64,000 nucleotides of DNA. Source: an uncultured Atopobiaceae bacterium (GTDB taxonomy: Bacteria > Actinomycetota > Coriobacteriia > Coriobacteriales > Atopobiaceae). The translations under genes and the position numbers were made by a program. The notes below the pieces were generated by a model. The model worked only from the letters and a program-made list of their open reading frames with translations, did no database searches and was not told the DNA's origin. The stretch is taken from positions 1-64,000 of the forward strand of contig CANQOF010000009.1 of the NCBI GenBank assembly GCA_947625405.1, written 5' to 3'. Of this stretch, positions 25,563-33,432 are shown in pieces. Position 1 is the first letter of the stretch. The number at the start of each line of letters is the position of its first letter.

Positions 25563-26477
25563 TCACCAAGCCTCCCTCCAGAATGAGAGGGTCCTCTCGA
25601 AGGCGTCTAGGTCGCTCTCCCAGCACTGCTCAGGATGCTTTCGCTCCACCCTGAACATCGCCGTCGAGCGGGATTTGATCGGGATGAGCATGTGGCTGGC
25701 GTAGCGGTAGCTGAAGCGTTCCACCGGATGGGGGAATCCCCTGCTATCCAGCCGCCGCTCGATCAACTCGGCCGCGACCTCGGACGGCCACATGGAGTCG
25801 CGCTCTGGATGGAGCATGAGCACGGGACCCCCGATCCTCTCCACGGGTATCCGCGCCTCCTCCGGGGCGTTGAGCACCGCGTCCTCGTAGCAGGAGCGCA
25901 GGCACACGCCCCTCTCGCGCAGGCAGTCGCGGACGACGGCCGCCTTGGACACGCCCAGCCTCGCCCAGGGGAGGTCCTCGCCCCGCCAGCTGAAGGCGGA
26001 GCAGTCCAGGGGCTTGACACCTCCTTTCTTGGCGAAGCCCTGGGTGCAGATGTTCATGGGGCAGACCGCCGTCACGCTGGATACGGTCTCCGGCATGAGG
26101 CCCCCGGCCAGCAGCGCCAGCTCCGCGCCCATGGAGATTCCCCACAGGCCGACCTCCACGCTCTCGTGCTCCCGGAGCCACAGGGCCGCCCTCTCGACCG
26201 ATTCCACCGGAACACTTCCGAAACTGTCGGGCAGTCCGGGCTCGTTCCAATAGGCCAGGGCGAGCACGGTCATGCCGCGCTTCACGTACTCCTCCGCGGC
26301 GAGCCTCGTGAGCGGGAAGATTCCGTCGCTGCCGCCGAACATGACGACGGCCTTCCCCGCGTACCCGTCTTGCATCGGCCGGTAGAGCGCGCCGATGAAC
26401 CCGTCGCCCTCCAAGTCGAACTCGGCATCGGGCGCCAAGGTCAAACGCGCCCGGGCACGATCGGCATTCGTCTCCAT
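25563..26477 (-). CDS. Alpha/beta hydrolase, acyl-CoA thioesterase (BAAT C-terminal)-like
   Basis: 304 residues. The hydrolase core resembles the BAAT_C/dienelactone hydrolase group: VVMFGGSDGIFPL near residues 44-56, nucleophile Ser in LWGISMGAELAL (about 111-122), Asp in HPERDSMWPS and His in RYASHMLIP. No signal peptide. The substrate is unknown; thioester or ester cleavage is expected. It is transcribed opposite to the sulfur genes, with about 220 bp of empty DNA between the stops. Confidence 0.78.
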   Translation of the reverse strand: METNADRARARLTLAPDAEFDLEGDGFIGALYRPMQDGYAGKAVVMFGGSDGIFPLTRLAAEEYVKRGMTVLALAYWNEPGLPDSFGSVPVESVERAALWLREHESVEVGLWGISMGAELALLAGGLMPETVSSVTAVCPMNICTQGFAKKGGVKPLDCSAFSWRGEDLPWARLGVSKAAVVRDCLRERGVCLRSCYEDAVLNAPEEARIPVERIGGPVLMLHPERDSMWPSEVAAELIERRLDSRGFPHPVERFSYRYASHMLIPIKSRSTAMFRVERKHPEQCWESDLDAFERTLSFWREAW

Positions 26478-26544
26478 CGCATCCCTCTCTTCTGGTCATG
26501 GATCGTTCGGAGCATCGGGCGTGGCAGATGCTCCTGATGAGGCC

Positions 26545-26805
26545 CTATTGGCGCTTCCCGCCGAAGAGGCTGCGCCGCTCGAAGGGACGGCTTGCGATGG
26601 CGGTCGCCTTATAGCCGGTGGCGTCGATGGCGGCGAAGAGGGCCGCGTGGTCGAGGTTCTCCTCGCTGAGGATCGTCGTCGTGCCCTTCCCGTGGGAGGA
26701 GGTGACCTTCTTCACCTGTGGAAATGCCTTGCGTACGGCGTCGTTCACATGGCTCTCGCACATGCCACAGGCCATACCCTCGACGCTCACGATGATCTCG
26801 TACAT
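26545..26805 (-). CDS. Heavy-metal-associated (HMA) domain protein, CopZ-like
   Basis: 86 residues. A single ferredoxin-like HMA domain with the metal motif GMACGMCE at about residues 10-17; it probably binds Cu(I) or another soft metal as a chaperone. It ends with a basic tail FERRSLFGGKRQ. No metal-pumping ATPase gene is next to it in the window. A palindrome about 170 bp upstream may be its metal-responsive operator. Confidence 0.88.
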   Translation of the reverse strand: MYEIIVSVEGMACGMCESHVNDAVRKAFPQVKKVTSSHGKGTTTILSEENLDHAALFAAIDATGYKATAIASRPFERRSLFGGKRQ

Positions 26806-26971
26806 GGAAGCCCCTCTCTGAAGCGGTCGACGCGATGGGTGTCAGTGGCGGTTGAGCGGTGGCAAACGCGATGTCGATCCACGCAGAACCGCTCACCGCA
26901 GAACGAACGCGTTCGGGCTCCCTCGCCGCAACAGGCCATCGTTTGCGCCGGCCATGACGCCCCTCATCATT

Positions 26972-26989
26972 TGTTAGCCATCTCTAACA
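26972..26989. promoter_or_regulatory. TGTTAG-N6-CTAACA palindrome, possible metalloregulator box
   Basis: A perfect 6-bp inverted repeat in an AT-richer stretch between the HMA gene and the Gfo/Idh gene. The half-site resembles DtxR/IdeR-type boxes (TTAG...CTAA). It is about 167 bp upstream of the HMA start; the region 26806-27101 holds no clear gene. Confidence 0.35.
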
Positions 26990-27101
26990 TATTGAGCAGC
27001 ACGCCGTCGTGGATGGGACCTCGACGCCTGCCACCTCGGGTATCGATAACACGGCGAACCTCGCCGAGGACTACAGATGCGTTTCGTGCGGGCGTCGACG
27101 C

Positions 27102-28139
27102 CTAATCGAGGCCCTCGGTGCTCTCCTCGAGGATCGCCAGCTGGCAGAGGGTCTCCTCGGGCTTCACGAGCTGCGGGGCGCCGTGGGCGATGGTCTCGTA
27201 GAGGGCCTCGTAGAAGCCGCAATAGCTCGAGCGCACGGTCTCCACGCGCTCCTCGTGGCGCTCATCTTGGTCGTCGTACCACACGAGCGTGCCCCAATCC
27301 TCGGGGAGGTCGAGCCCGAAGTCGTCGTGGCCTGCGGGCAGGTAGAAGTGCTTGAGGTCGCGCTCCTGGGCGTCCTTCGTCACCTTCACGAAGCTTCCCT
27401 TGCTGCCGTAAATCGAGAAGCTCGGGCGCGGCGTCGCCATCTGGTAGTTTGCGCGCGCGGAGGCCTTGATGCCGAGGTCGTCGTAGAAGAGGTCGAAGTC
27501 GAAGTAGTCGTTCGCGAACCCCGAGCCTTGGAGCTGCCTCACGTCCGAGCGCCGGCGATCGGGGACGCCGAGGAGCGAGATCAGCTGGTCGAGGCTGTGG
27601 GTCGCGTGGCCGTAGGCGGCGCCTCCCACGCGCTCGTAGGGCACGCCCTCGAGCATGTGGGGCCGGTAGTAGTCGTAGGTGGTCACGATCTCGAAGACCT
27701 TGCCGAGGCGCTGGGTTTCGAGCACCCGCTTCACGGTGAGGAAGTCCGAGTCGAAGCGGCGGTTCTGGTAGCACTGGACGGTGACGCCGCGCTCGGCGGC
27801 AAGGTCGAAGAGCTCCTCGCCCTCGGCGACGCTTGCGGCGAAGGGCTTGTCCACGACGCAGTGCTTGCCCGCGAGAAGCACCTTCCTCGCCATCTCGTAG
27901 TGGAGGGAGGAGGGTGTCGTCACCTCGACAACGTCGATCTCGGGGTCTCCGAGCACGGCGTCGATGTCCGTGACGTAGTCGACGTCCGGGATGGCCGCCC
28001 ACGCCGAATGGTCCACATGGCGCGCGAAGATGGCTTGTATCTCGAACATCTCGGGCAGCGCGAGCGCGAAGGGCGCGTGGTAGCGGTTCGTCGCCTTGCC
28101 GTTTCCGATGTAGCCGAGGACGATCCTGCCATCCCTCAT
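27102..28139 (-). CDS. Gfo/Idh/MocA family oxidoreductase
   Basis: 345 residues. The N-terminal Rossmann domain has LGYIGNGKATNRYH (nucleotide loop) and CVVDKPFA (equivalent of the EKP motif with the catalytic Lys, about 96-103). The C-terminal alpha/beta domain has GGAAYGHATHSLDQ with the conserved His. It probably oxidises or reduces a sugar or inositol derivative with NAD(P). GGAGGAGG precedes the chosen ATG; a long open frame upstream is spurious. Confidence 0.88.
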   Translation of the reverse strand: MRDGRIVLGYIGNGKATNRYHAPFALALPEMFEIQAIFARHVDHSAWAAIPDVDYVTDIDAVLGDPEIDVVEVTTPSSLHYEMARKVLLAGKHCVVDKPFAASVAEGEELFDLAAERGVTVQCYQNRRFDSDFLTVKRVLETQRLGKVFEIVTTYDYYRPHMLEGVPYERVGGAAYGHATHSLDQLISLLGVPDRRRSDVRQLQGSGFANDYFDFDLFYDDLGIKASARANYQMATPRPSFSIYGSKGSFVKVTKDAQERDLKHFYLPAGHDDFGLDLPEDWGTLVWYDDQDERHEERVETVRSSYCGFYEALYETIAHGAPQLVKPEETLCQLAILEESTEGLD

Positions 28140-28335
28140 GCCTGCCTCCTCCTGTCCGCGTACTCTCCCCGTACTGTATTGGGTTGCGCGCGGCATGGAT
28201 GCGCGCAGTTGGCGAACGCGTTTCCATGGCCTCAGGTCCTCAAGGTTCTTCGGCCGGGAACTTCGTTGCGAACTTCGTCTCTCGGCGGCCGGAGCAGCTA
28301 GCATGGCGAAAACCACCCTAGGAAAGGGGACTCGG

Positions 28336-29178
28336 ATGCTCGCCGACTACCACGTGCACACGAACTTCTCTGACGATTCCTGGTACCCGCTGGAGAAGGT
28401 CGCGGCGGACGCCATCCGCGTGAACCTCGACGAGATCTGCGTGACCGACCACGTGGACTACGGTGTGAAGCCCGACTGGGGCAATCCCGAGGGCGCGCGG
28501 CTCGAGTACGGTCTGCCCGTGCTGAACGTGGACTACGACCACTACTTCCCCCACGTGGCCGAGATGCGCGAGCGCTTCGCGCCCGACCTCGCCATCGCCT
28601 GTGGGCTCGAGCTCGGCGTGCAGCGCCACACGGTGGAGCCGTCGCAGGCGCTCGTCGAGCGCTGGGCGAGTGAGCTCGACTTCGTGCTCCTCTCGATCCA
28701 CCAGGTCGACGACCTCGAGTTCTGGATGGGCGACTACCAGAAGGGGCGCACCCAGGCAGAGATCCACGACGCCTACTATTCCGAGCTCCTCGCCGTGATG
28801 GACGAGTTCGACGGCTGGGATTGCATCGCCCACCTCGATCTCGTGCGCCGCTACGACCCCTATGGCGACTATCCCTTCGACGCGATCCGCGACCAGGTGG
28901 CCGCGGTTCTCGAGAAGGCCATCGCCAAGGGCAAGGCCATTGAGGTGAACACCTCCGGCATCCGCTACGGCCTCGGCGAGTTCCAACCTTCGGACGATAT
29001 TCTTCGCCTCTACCGCGACCTCGGCGGCACGTGCGTGACCATCGGCTCGGACTCCCATAAGCCCGAACACCTCGGCGCCTACGTCCGCCTCGCCCAGAAG
29101 AAGCTCGCGGCCCTCGGCTTCGAGACCTTCGCGACCTTCCGCCACCGCGAGCCCATCGAGCATTCCTTGGAGCCATAG
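28336..29178 (+). CDS. PHP-domain histidinol-phosphatase family protein
   Basis: 280 residues. The metal-binding PHP motifs are visible: DYHVHTNFSDD (4-14), CVTDHVDYG, LGVELGV-like GLELGVQRH, HLDLVRR and SDSHKPEH near the end. The size and layout match HisK/HisJ-type histidinol-phosphate phosphatase (last steps of histidine synthesis). No other his biosynthetic gene is adjacent, so a different phosphoester substrate is possible. AAAGGGG is 6 nt before ATG 28336. Confidence 0.85.
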   Translation: MLADYHVHTNFSDDSWYPLEKVAADAIRVNLDEICVTDHVDYGVKPDWGNPEGARLEYGLPVLNVDYDHYFPHVAEMRERFAPDLAIACGLELGVQRHTVEPSQALVERWASELDFVLLSIHQVDDLEFWMGDYQKGRTQAEIHDAYYSELLAVMDEFDGWDCIAHLDLVRRYDPYGDYPFDAIRDQVAAVLEKAIAKGKAIEVNTSGIRYGLGEFQPSDDILRLYRDLGGTCVTIGSDSHKPEHLGAYVRLAQKKLAALGFETFATFRHREPIEHSLEP

Positions 29179-29308
29179 ACCTTCGTAGAGGTCTTAGCCT
29201 CGGACTTCCCCAAGAGCCGTCGCCACAAGGGCGAGGGGGCCCGGCATAACTACCTGTAGGGCTGGATTCGGGCTTGTCTTCGGAAGGGATCGTACCAGGC
29301 CTCGCGGC

Positions 29309-30097
29309 TTACTTCCTGTTCGCCTCCATCCAGTCGACCGCGAAGTCCACGAGGTCCCTCTGGCGCATGAAACGCAGCGTCGCGTTTCCCAAGGTGGCCT
29401 TCGCCACGGGATGGTTTGCCTCGAATGCCTTCCCTATCTGGACGAAGTCCTCCCCGTCCACGGCGAGCGTCTCGTAGGACTTCCACACGCGGACGCCGTC
29501 CTCCATGATCGCGCTGCTCTCCACGACGTCGCGCTTCCCGGGGTACTCGGCTCGCACGTCCGCCAGGTGGAGGGAGGTGTTCTTGTCGTAGTCCACGCCG
29601 ATCAGCAGCACGTGGCCGTCGAGCTCGTAGAGCTTGGCGATGGGGGAGCCTTCTCCGAAGATGTTCGAGAGGTCGTGGTCCTTCGTGAGGTAGTCGGCGT
29701 GCCGGCCCCAGGCCGCCACGGACCTTGCCGGATGGTCGCTTCGGAGCGTCCCCGGCCAGCGTCGGAACATCTCCGCAACGGCGCCCATCGTGTTGGTGGG
29801 TGTGATGGCCTTGTCGTAGGCCGGCCAGTTATCCCGGATGAGCTGCCACCACTCCTCGGGTTCCTCCCAGTGCACCCCGGAGGACGGGTCGAGGTTCTTC
29901 CACGACTGGGTGGGCATCATGATGGTTCCGTCCGGCCCGATGGCCTCCATCAGGGCCTCGATCACCACCTGCGCTCCGCCGCAGACGAAGCCCAGGGAGC
30001 TGAGCGAGCAGTGAACCATGACCGTCTGGCCGGCCTCCACGCCCAGCTCCTCGAACGCGCGGAGAACGTCCTGCTTGAGGACTATCTGGCGTTCCAT
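29309..30097 (-). CDS. Aminoglycoside N(3)-acetyltransferase family protein
   Basis: 262 residues, AAC(3)/antibiotic_NAT family. Seen: VMVHCSLSSLGFVCGG near residue 26, MMPTQSW, the SDHPARSVAAWG signature with the catalytic His, and FGEGSPIAKLYELDGHVLLIGV (split by function). These enzymes use acetyl-CoA to acetylate amino groups on aminoglycosides, but chromosomal relatives often have other substrates, so resistance is not proven. GGAGG is 6 nt before the ATG. The next gene upstream on the same strand is a nucleotidyltransferase. Confidence 0.82.
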   Translation of the reverse strand: MERQIVLKQDVLRAFEELGVEAGQTVMVHCSLSSLGFVCGGAQVVIEALMEAIGPDGTIMMPTQSWKNLDPSSGVHWEEPEEWWQLIRDNWPAYDKAITPTNTMGAVAEMFRRWPGTLRSDHPARSVAAWGRHADYLTKDHDLSNIFGEGSPIAKLYELDGHVLLIGVDYDKNTSLHLADVRAEYPGKRDVVESSAIMEDGVRVWKSYETLAVDGEDFVQIGKAFEANHPVAKATLGNATLRFMRQRDLVDFAVDWMEANRK

Positions 30098-30161
30098 CTT
30101 GGCCTCCAAACGTGCGGGGAATGTATGGGTCCTCGAAGTGAGGTGCCTTGGACCGCTGGGG

Positions 30162-30965
30162 CTACTGGCACTGGCGCAGCTCGGGAGGGATGATCGCGCG
30201 GACGCCGTCCACCACCACGTCCAGCTGCCGCTCGGCCTCCTCGGGGTCCTCCTGCACCAGCCGGAGCAGCCGTTCGAGGTTCTCCTCGAAGTCCTCGGGG
30301 AGCACCGCGCAGCGCTCCCTCGCGCGGAGCGCCAGGCGCTTCTCGCCTGGATGGGTCTGCCAGTTGAGGGCGAAGAGGAGGTCGAAGTAGGACTCCAAGA
30401 AGGCCGCCGTGCGATGGTTCGCAGCCACCCGGTCGCCGCGCCGGAGTGCCTTCTTGATCTGCCGGTCGTAGGAGGGGAGCTTGCCGTGGAGGAGCTTCCA
30501 GTTCCTGTGGACGACGTTCGCGCGGAGCTCCGGCGGATAGGGCACGTCGAAGCGCTCGATGGCGGCGGTGAGGCGTCCGTCGCGGTCGTAGAGGACCTTG
30601 CAGTTGAGCAGGTTGTCCCAGGTGCAGGTGGTGTAGCCGTTTCTCGCCTCGTGGCGTTCCACGACGGCCGCCACCTCGTCGGTGATCGCGCCGAGGCTCC
30701 GGTAGATCACGTCGATGTCGATGCCGTCTTTGAGCGTGCAGTCGTCTTCGAGCTCCCAGTACTCGTTGCCGATCTCCATGTAGGAGCAGTGGCGGCTGAG
30801 CGCCTCTCGGCGCAGCGCTTCTGGAATACGCGCCGTCGTGTAGACGTAGAGGTCGTAGTCCGAGCCGGTCTCCGCCCTGCCGCAGGCCCGGGAGCCGCCG
30901 AGCGCGAGCGCCTCGACCTCGCTGATCTCCGAGAGGTCGCGAACGAGATCATCGAACACCGCCAT
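30162..30965 (-). CDS. Nucleotidyltransferase-domain protein, ANT-like
   Basis: 267 residues. The NTase core is ALGGSRACGRAETGSDYDLYVY (GS motif and the two catalytic Asp as DYD, about 22-43, split by function), plus a third acidic residue in GIDIDVIY. The remainder is helical, as in aminoglycoside adenylyltransferases and DUF4037 proteins. It probably transfers AMP or another nucleotide to a small molecule. It lies just upstream of the AAC(3)-family gene, with 64 bp between, so they may be one unit. Confidence 0.72.
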   Translation of the reverse strand: MAVFDDLVRDLSEISEVEALALGGSRACGRAETGSDYDLYVYTTARIPEALRREALSRHCSYMEIGNEYWELEDDCTLKDGIDIDVIYRSLGAITDEVAAVVERHEARNGYTTCTWDNLLNCKVLYDRDGRLTAAIERFDVPYPPELRANVVHRNWKLLHGKLPSYDRQIKKALRRGDRVAANHRTAAFLESYFDLLFALNWQTHPGEKRLALRARERCAVLPEDFEENLERLLRLVQEDPEEAERQLDVVVDGVRAIIPPELRQCQ

Positions 30966-31087
30966 GGCCCTTCCCTCTTCCTGACGCGTCTGCTTCGGTA
31001 CCTACTCCCTTCGCCTTCTATCACGGTCGGGCGATTCGTCTCAAGGCTGCCTTCGGCTAACGGATGCGATCTCGAGTCCTTGACATC

Positions 31088-31211
31088 GTGCCCCCAACCG
31101 GACTCGACGCAAAATGCTTCGCATTTTGCCCGCCTCGCGCGAAGACCTCGCGCTCGGCACTGGAGGAGCCACAAGGGCTCCTCCAGCCGTCTCGGGTTCG
31201 AGTCCCGTTGG
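31088..31211 (-). repeat. tRNA-Glu-associated palindromic element
   Basis: On the minus strand the element follows tRNA-Glu and its terminator. The outer arms are copies of the tRNA 3' part: TCGGGTTCGAGTCCCGTTGG (31192-31211) is inverted relative to the tRNA, and 31088-31108 repeats its acceptor/T-arm with one change. Between them are the hairpins GGAGGAGCC/GGCTCCTCC (31162-31184) and GCAAAATGC/GCATTTTGC (31109-31129), with a GCGCGAGGTCTTCGCGCGAG segment. The core matches the element after tRNA-Val closely. Confidence 0.75.
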
Positions 31212-31222
31212 AACGTGCGAAT

Positions 31223-31255
31223 ACGAAAGAAGCCCCATGAGGGGGCTTCTTTCGT
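31223..31255 (-). terminator. Terminator of tRNA-Glu
   Basis: ACGAAAGAAGCCCC and its exact reverse complement flank a 5-base loop: a 14-bp perfect stem with an A/T-rich base, directly after the CCA end of tRNA-Glu. Confidence 0.88.
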
Positions 31256-31257
31256 AA

Positions 31258-31333
31258 TGGTGCCCCCAACGGGACTCGAACCCGTGTTGCCGCCGTGAAA
31301 GGGCGGAGTCCTAGGCCGCTAGACGATGGGGAC
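31258..31333 (-). tRNA. tRNA-Glu (UUC)
   Basis: 76 nt including CCA. The acceptor GTCCCCA pairs with TGGGGGC, the anticodon stem CCGCC/GGCGG encloses CTTTCAC (anticodon UUC), and the T-arm is ACGGG-TTCGAGT-CCCGT. Confidence 0.96.
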
Positions 31334-31404
31334 CCGTGATGGCTCGCGTGGTGCCGCAAGCGGCGCCTAGTGTAGCAAAGCCGCGATGGTGGTTCCGTGT
31401 GCCG

Positions 31405-32364
31405 CTACCCGTCGTAGCCCATGCGCCGCGCGAAGGCCTCGGCTGATTCTCGAAAGCCCGGCTGGCTGTTGCACCAGTTCATGAAGTCAGGCGTGTCCAC
31501 GATGATCGGCTCGGCCTCGTGGACGGCGAAGACCACCTCGTCGAGCGAGCCGGGCTCGAAGCTCGGGCGATCCGGCAGGTAGGGCTCTACGAGCGTGGGG
31601 CTCGCGAGGCCGAAGGCGCCGCTCTCGTAGACCGAGACGTAGCCGGTGAGGGCTCGTCGCGCGGCGGGCATGCGATCGAGCTTGAAGAGGAGGAGCGTGC
31701 GGGCGAGCGCGCTCCATGCGCTATCGCGGTGGCCCCACGCGCGATCGAGCTCCTGGAAACCTGGCTCGTCCTCGAGGCGTGCGTAGGCGAGTGCGAGCGT
31801 GTAGCGTGCGCCGAGCGGATCGCGGTCGCGCCTCGTCTCGTCGAGGAGGCGCATCGCGGTGCGCACGGCGCGCCTTGGCTGGGCCGCGATGAGGCTCCAG
31901 CGCGCGAGGGCCGCGAGCACGCGAAGCTTGGGCCTGCTGAAGGGATCCGCGTAGCTGAGCGTCGCGTCGCTCGCCTCGGCTTCGGCGAGCGCCTTTTCCA
32001 TCGAGCGAACGCGCCGATCCACGGGCTGGGGCGTGGCGATCTCGAGCAGGAGCTTCGCATCGAGGCTCTGCGGGTCGATCTCGAGGGCCTTTTCCGAGGT
32101 GGCGGCGAGCACGCCCATGCGTCCCATGAACGCGAGGCGGTACTGGTCGTCGTCGAGGTAGTCATCGCGATCGCGGTTCTCCTCGATCGATTCGAGCACC
32201 TTCGCGAGGAGCATGAGCGCCTGCTCTGAGGGATCGCTCGCGTAGTCATCGGGATGTGCGCGCACGCTAAGCTCAAGCTCCCTGCGCGCGGCGTCGGAGG
32301 AGATGCCCAGTTCGCGCGCCTTGCGCTGCACGGTGCGCTGGATTGCCTCTTCGCGCGCGTCCAT
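31405..32364 (-). CDS. Helical-repeat (TPR-like) protein, unknown function
   Basis: 319 residues, nearly all alpha-helical with repeated Ala/Leu/Arg patterns typical of tetratricopeptide-like solenoids. No signal peptide or membrane segment. The ATG follows directly on the TAG of the preceding gene, so translation is coupled. Its C-terminal end (LDEVVFAVHEAEP) echoes the C-terminal part of that neighbour (NDELVLAVSEATV), suggesting an old tandem duplication. Probably a scaffold; no catalytic motif seen. Confidence 0.7.
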   Translation of the reverse strand: MDAREEAIQRTVQRKARELGISSDAARRELELSVRAHPDDYASDPSEQALMLLAKVLESIEENRDRDDYLDDDQYRLAFMGRMGVLAATSEKALEIDPQSLDAKLLLEIATPQPVDRRVRSMEKALAEAEASDATLSYADPFSRPKLRVLAALARWSLIAAQPRRAVRTAMRLLDETRRDRDPLGARYTLALAYARLEDEPGFQELDRAWGHRDSAWSALARTLLLFKLDRMPAARRALTGYVSVYESGAFGLASPTLVEPYLPDRPSFEPGSLDEVVFAVHEAEPIIVDTPDFMNWCNSQPGFRESAEAFARRMGYDG

Positions 32365-33432
32365 CTAGGCCTCCTCTCCTTCCTCGTCGCCGATCTCCTC
32401 GCCACTTTCCCCGTAAAACTCGAGCTCGCGGTGGTAGGCGGCTCGCACGCCGGGATGCTCGGCCACAAACGTGCCGAGTGGCCCGCGCCCGCTCTCGTCC
32501 GCGCACTCCTGCAGGAGCACGGTCGCCTCGCTCACGGCGAGCACGAGTTCGTCGTTCGAGTACGGGTCGCAGTCAAGCCGCGCGAACATCGGCTCCGGGA
32601 GCTCGGATTGCAGGGTGAGCGCGGAGGCCGCGTGGGGGTAGGTGGCGAGGATCCAGTCGATGTGCGCGGACGCCTCCTCCAGGCGATCGTTTTGCCAGGC
32701 AAGCGCCATGCGCGCGAGGCGGATCCACGCGTCATCGCGTGCGGCTTCGCCGAGCTCGGGCACCACCCACTGCACGAAGGCCTCGAGCTCGTCCTCGTCT
32801 CCGAGCTTCGCGAGCGCGAGCACTGCGGTGAAGCGACTGTCCGCCAAGTCTTCGCGATCGATCTCGATCGCGCGTCGAGCGAGGTCATAGGCCTTGCGAT
32901 AGCGTCCGCCAAGGAGGTTCAACTCCGCGGCGCCCTGGACCCATCTTAGGTAGGGTGCGAGCTCGAGGCTCATCCTCTCGAAGAAGACGGGGTCCTTCGC
33001 GCTCACGTTGCGCGTGAGGCGGTCGGCGCGCTCCCAGCACACCCTCTCCACCTCGTCCATGCGTTCCATGAGGTAGTGGATGTGGTCGTCCATGATGGGG
33101 GAGGTTTGCGCGTGGAGCATGCGCCGCGCGTCGAAGCAGTACTCGTCGAGCGAGAGGGCCTCTTCGAGCAACCGTTGCGCGTCCGCCGCGGCGAGCGCGC
33201 CTTCGCTTTCGGGGAGAAACGGCAGCTCCTCGTCGATGATCATCGCCGCCTCGCATGCGAGGTGGAACGCGCGATCGGTGTCCGAGCGTGCGAGCGCGTC
33301 GTTTCCCCAGGAAAACTGCTGGCTGAAGGCCATGGCCTTGCGCGTTTGCTCGTAGGGGTCGCTGTCCATCGTGGGGTCGTGATACGCGATCGCGAGACGG
33401 CGGAAGTCCTCGTAGGCGGGATCAAATGCCAT
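32365..33432 (-). CDS. Helical-repeat (TPR-like) protein coupled to murE
   Basis: 355 residues, helical, with TPR-like units such as GGRYRKAYDLARRAIEIDRE and an acidic C-terminus rich in Glu. Its ATG lies 11 bases inside the end of the murE frame, a strong sign of translational coupling. Together with the next gene it forms a murE-linked pair. A role in recruiting or regulating peptidoglycan synthesis is inferred only from this context. Confidence 0.72.
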   Translation of the reverse strand: MAFDPAYEDFRRLAIAYHDPTMDSDPYEQTRKAMAFSQQFSWGNDALARSDTDRAFHLACEAAMIIDEELPFLPESEGALAAADAQRLLEEALSLDEYCFDARRMLHAQTSPIMDDHIHYLMERMDEVERVCWERADRLTRNVSAKDPVFFERMSLELAPYLRWVQGAAELNLLGGRYRKAYDLARRAIEIDREDLADSRFTAVLALAKLGDEDELEAFVQWVVPELGEAARDDAWIRLARMALAWQNDRLEEASAHIDWILATYPHAASALTLQSELPEPMFARLDCDPYSNDELVLAVSEATVLLQECADESGRGPLGTFVAEHPGVRAAYHRELEFYGESGEEIGDEEGEEA

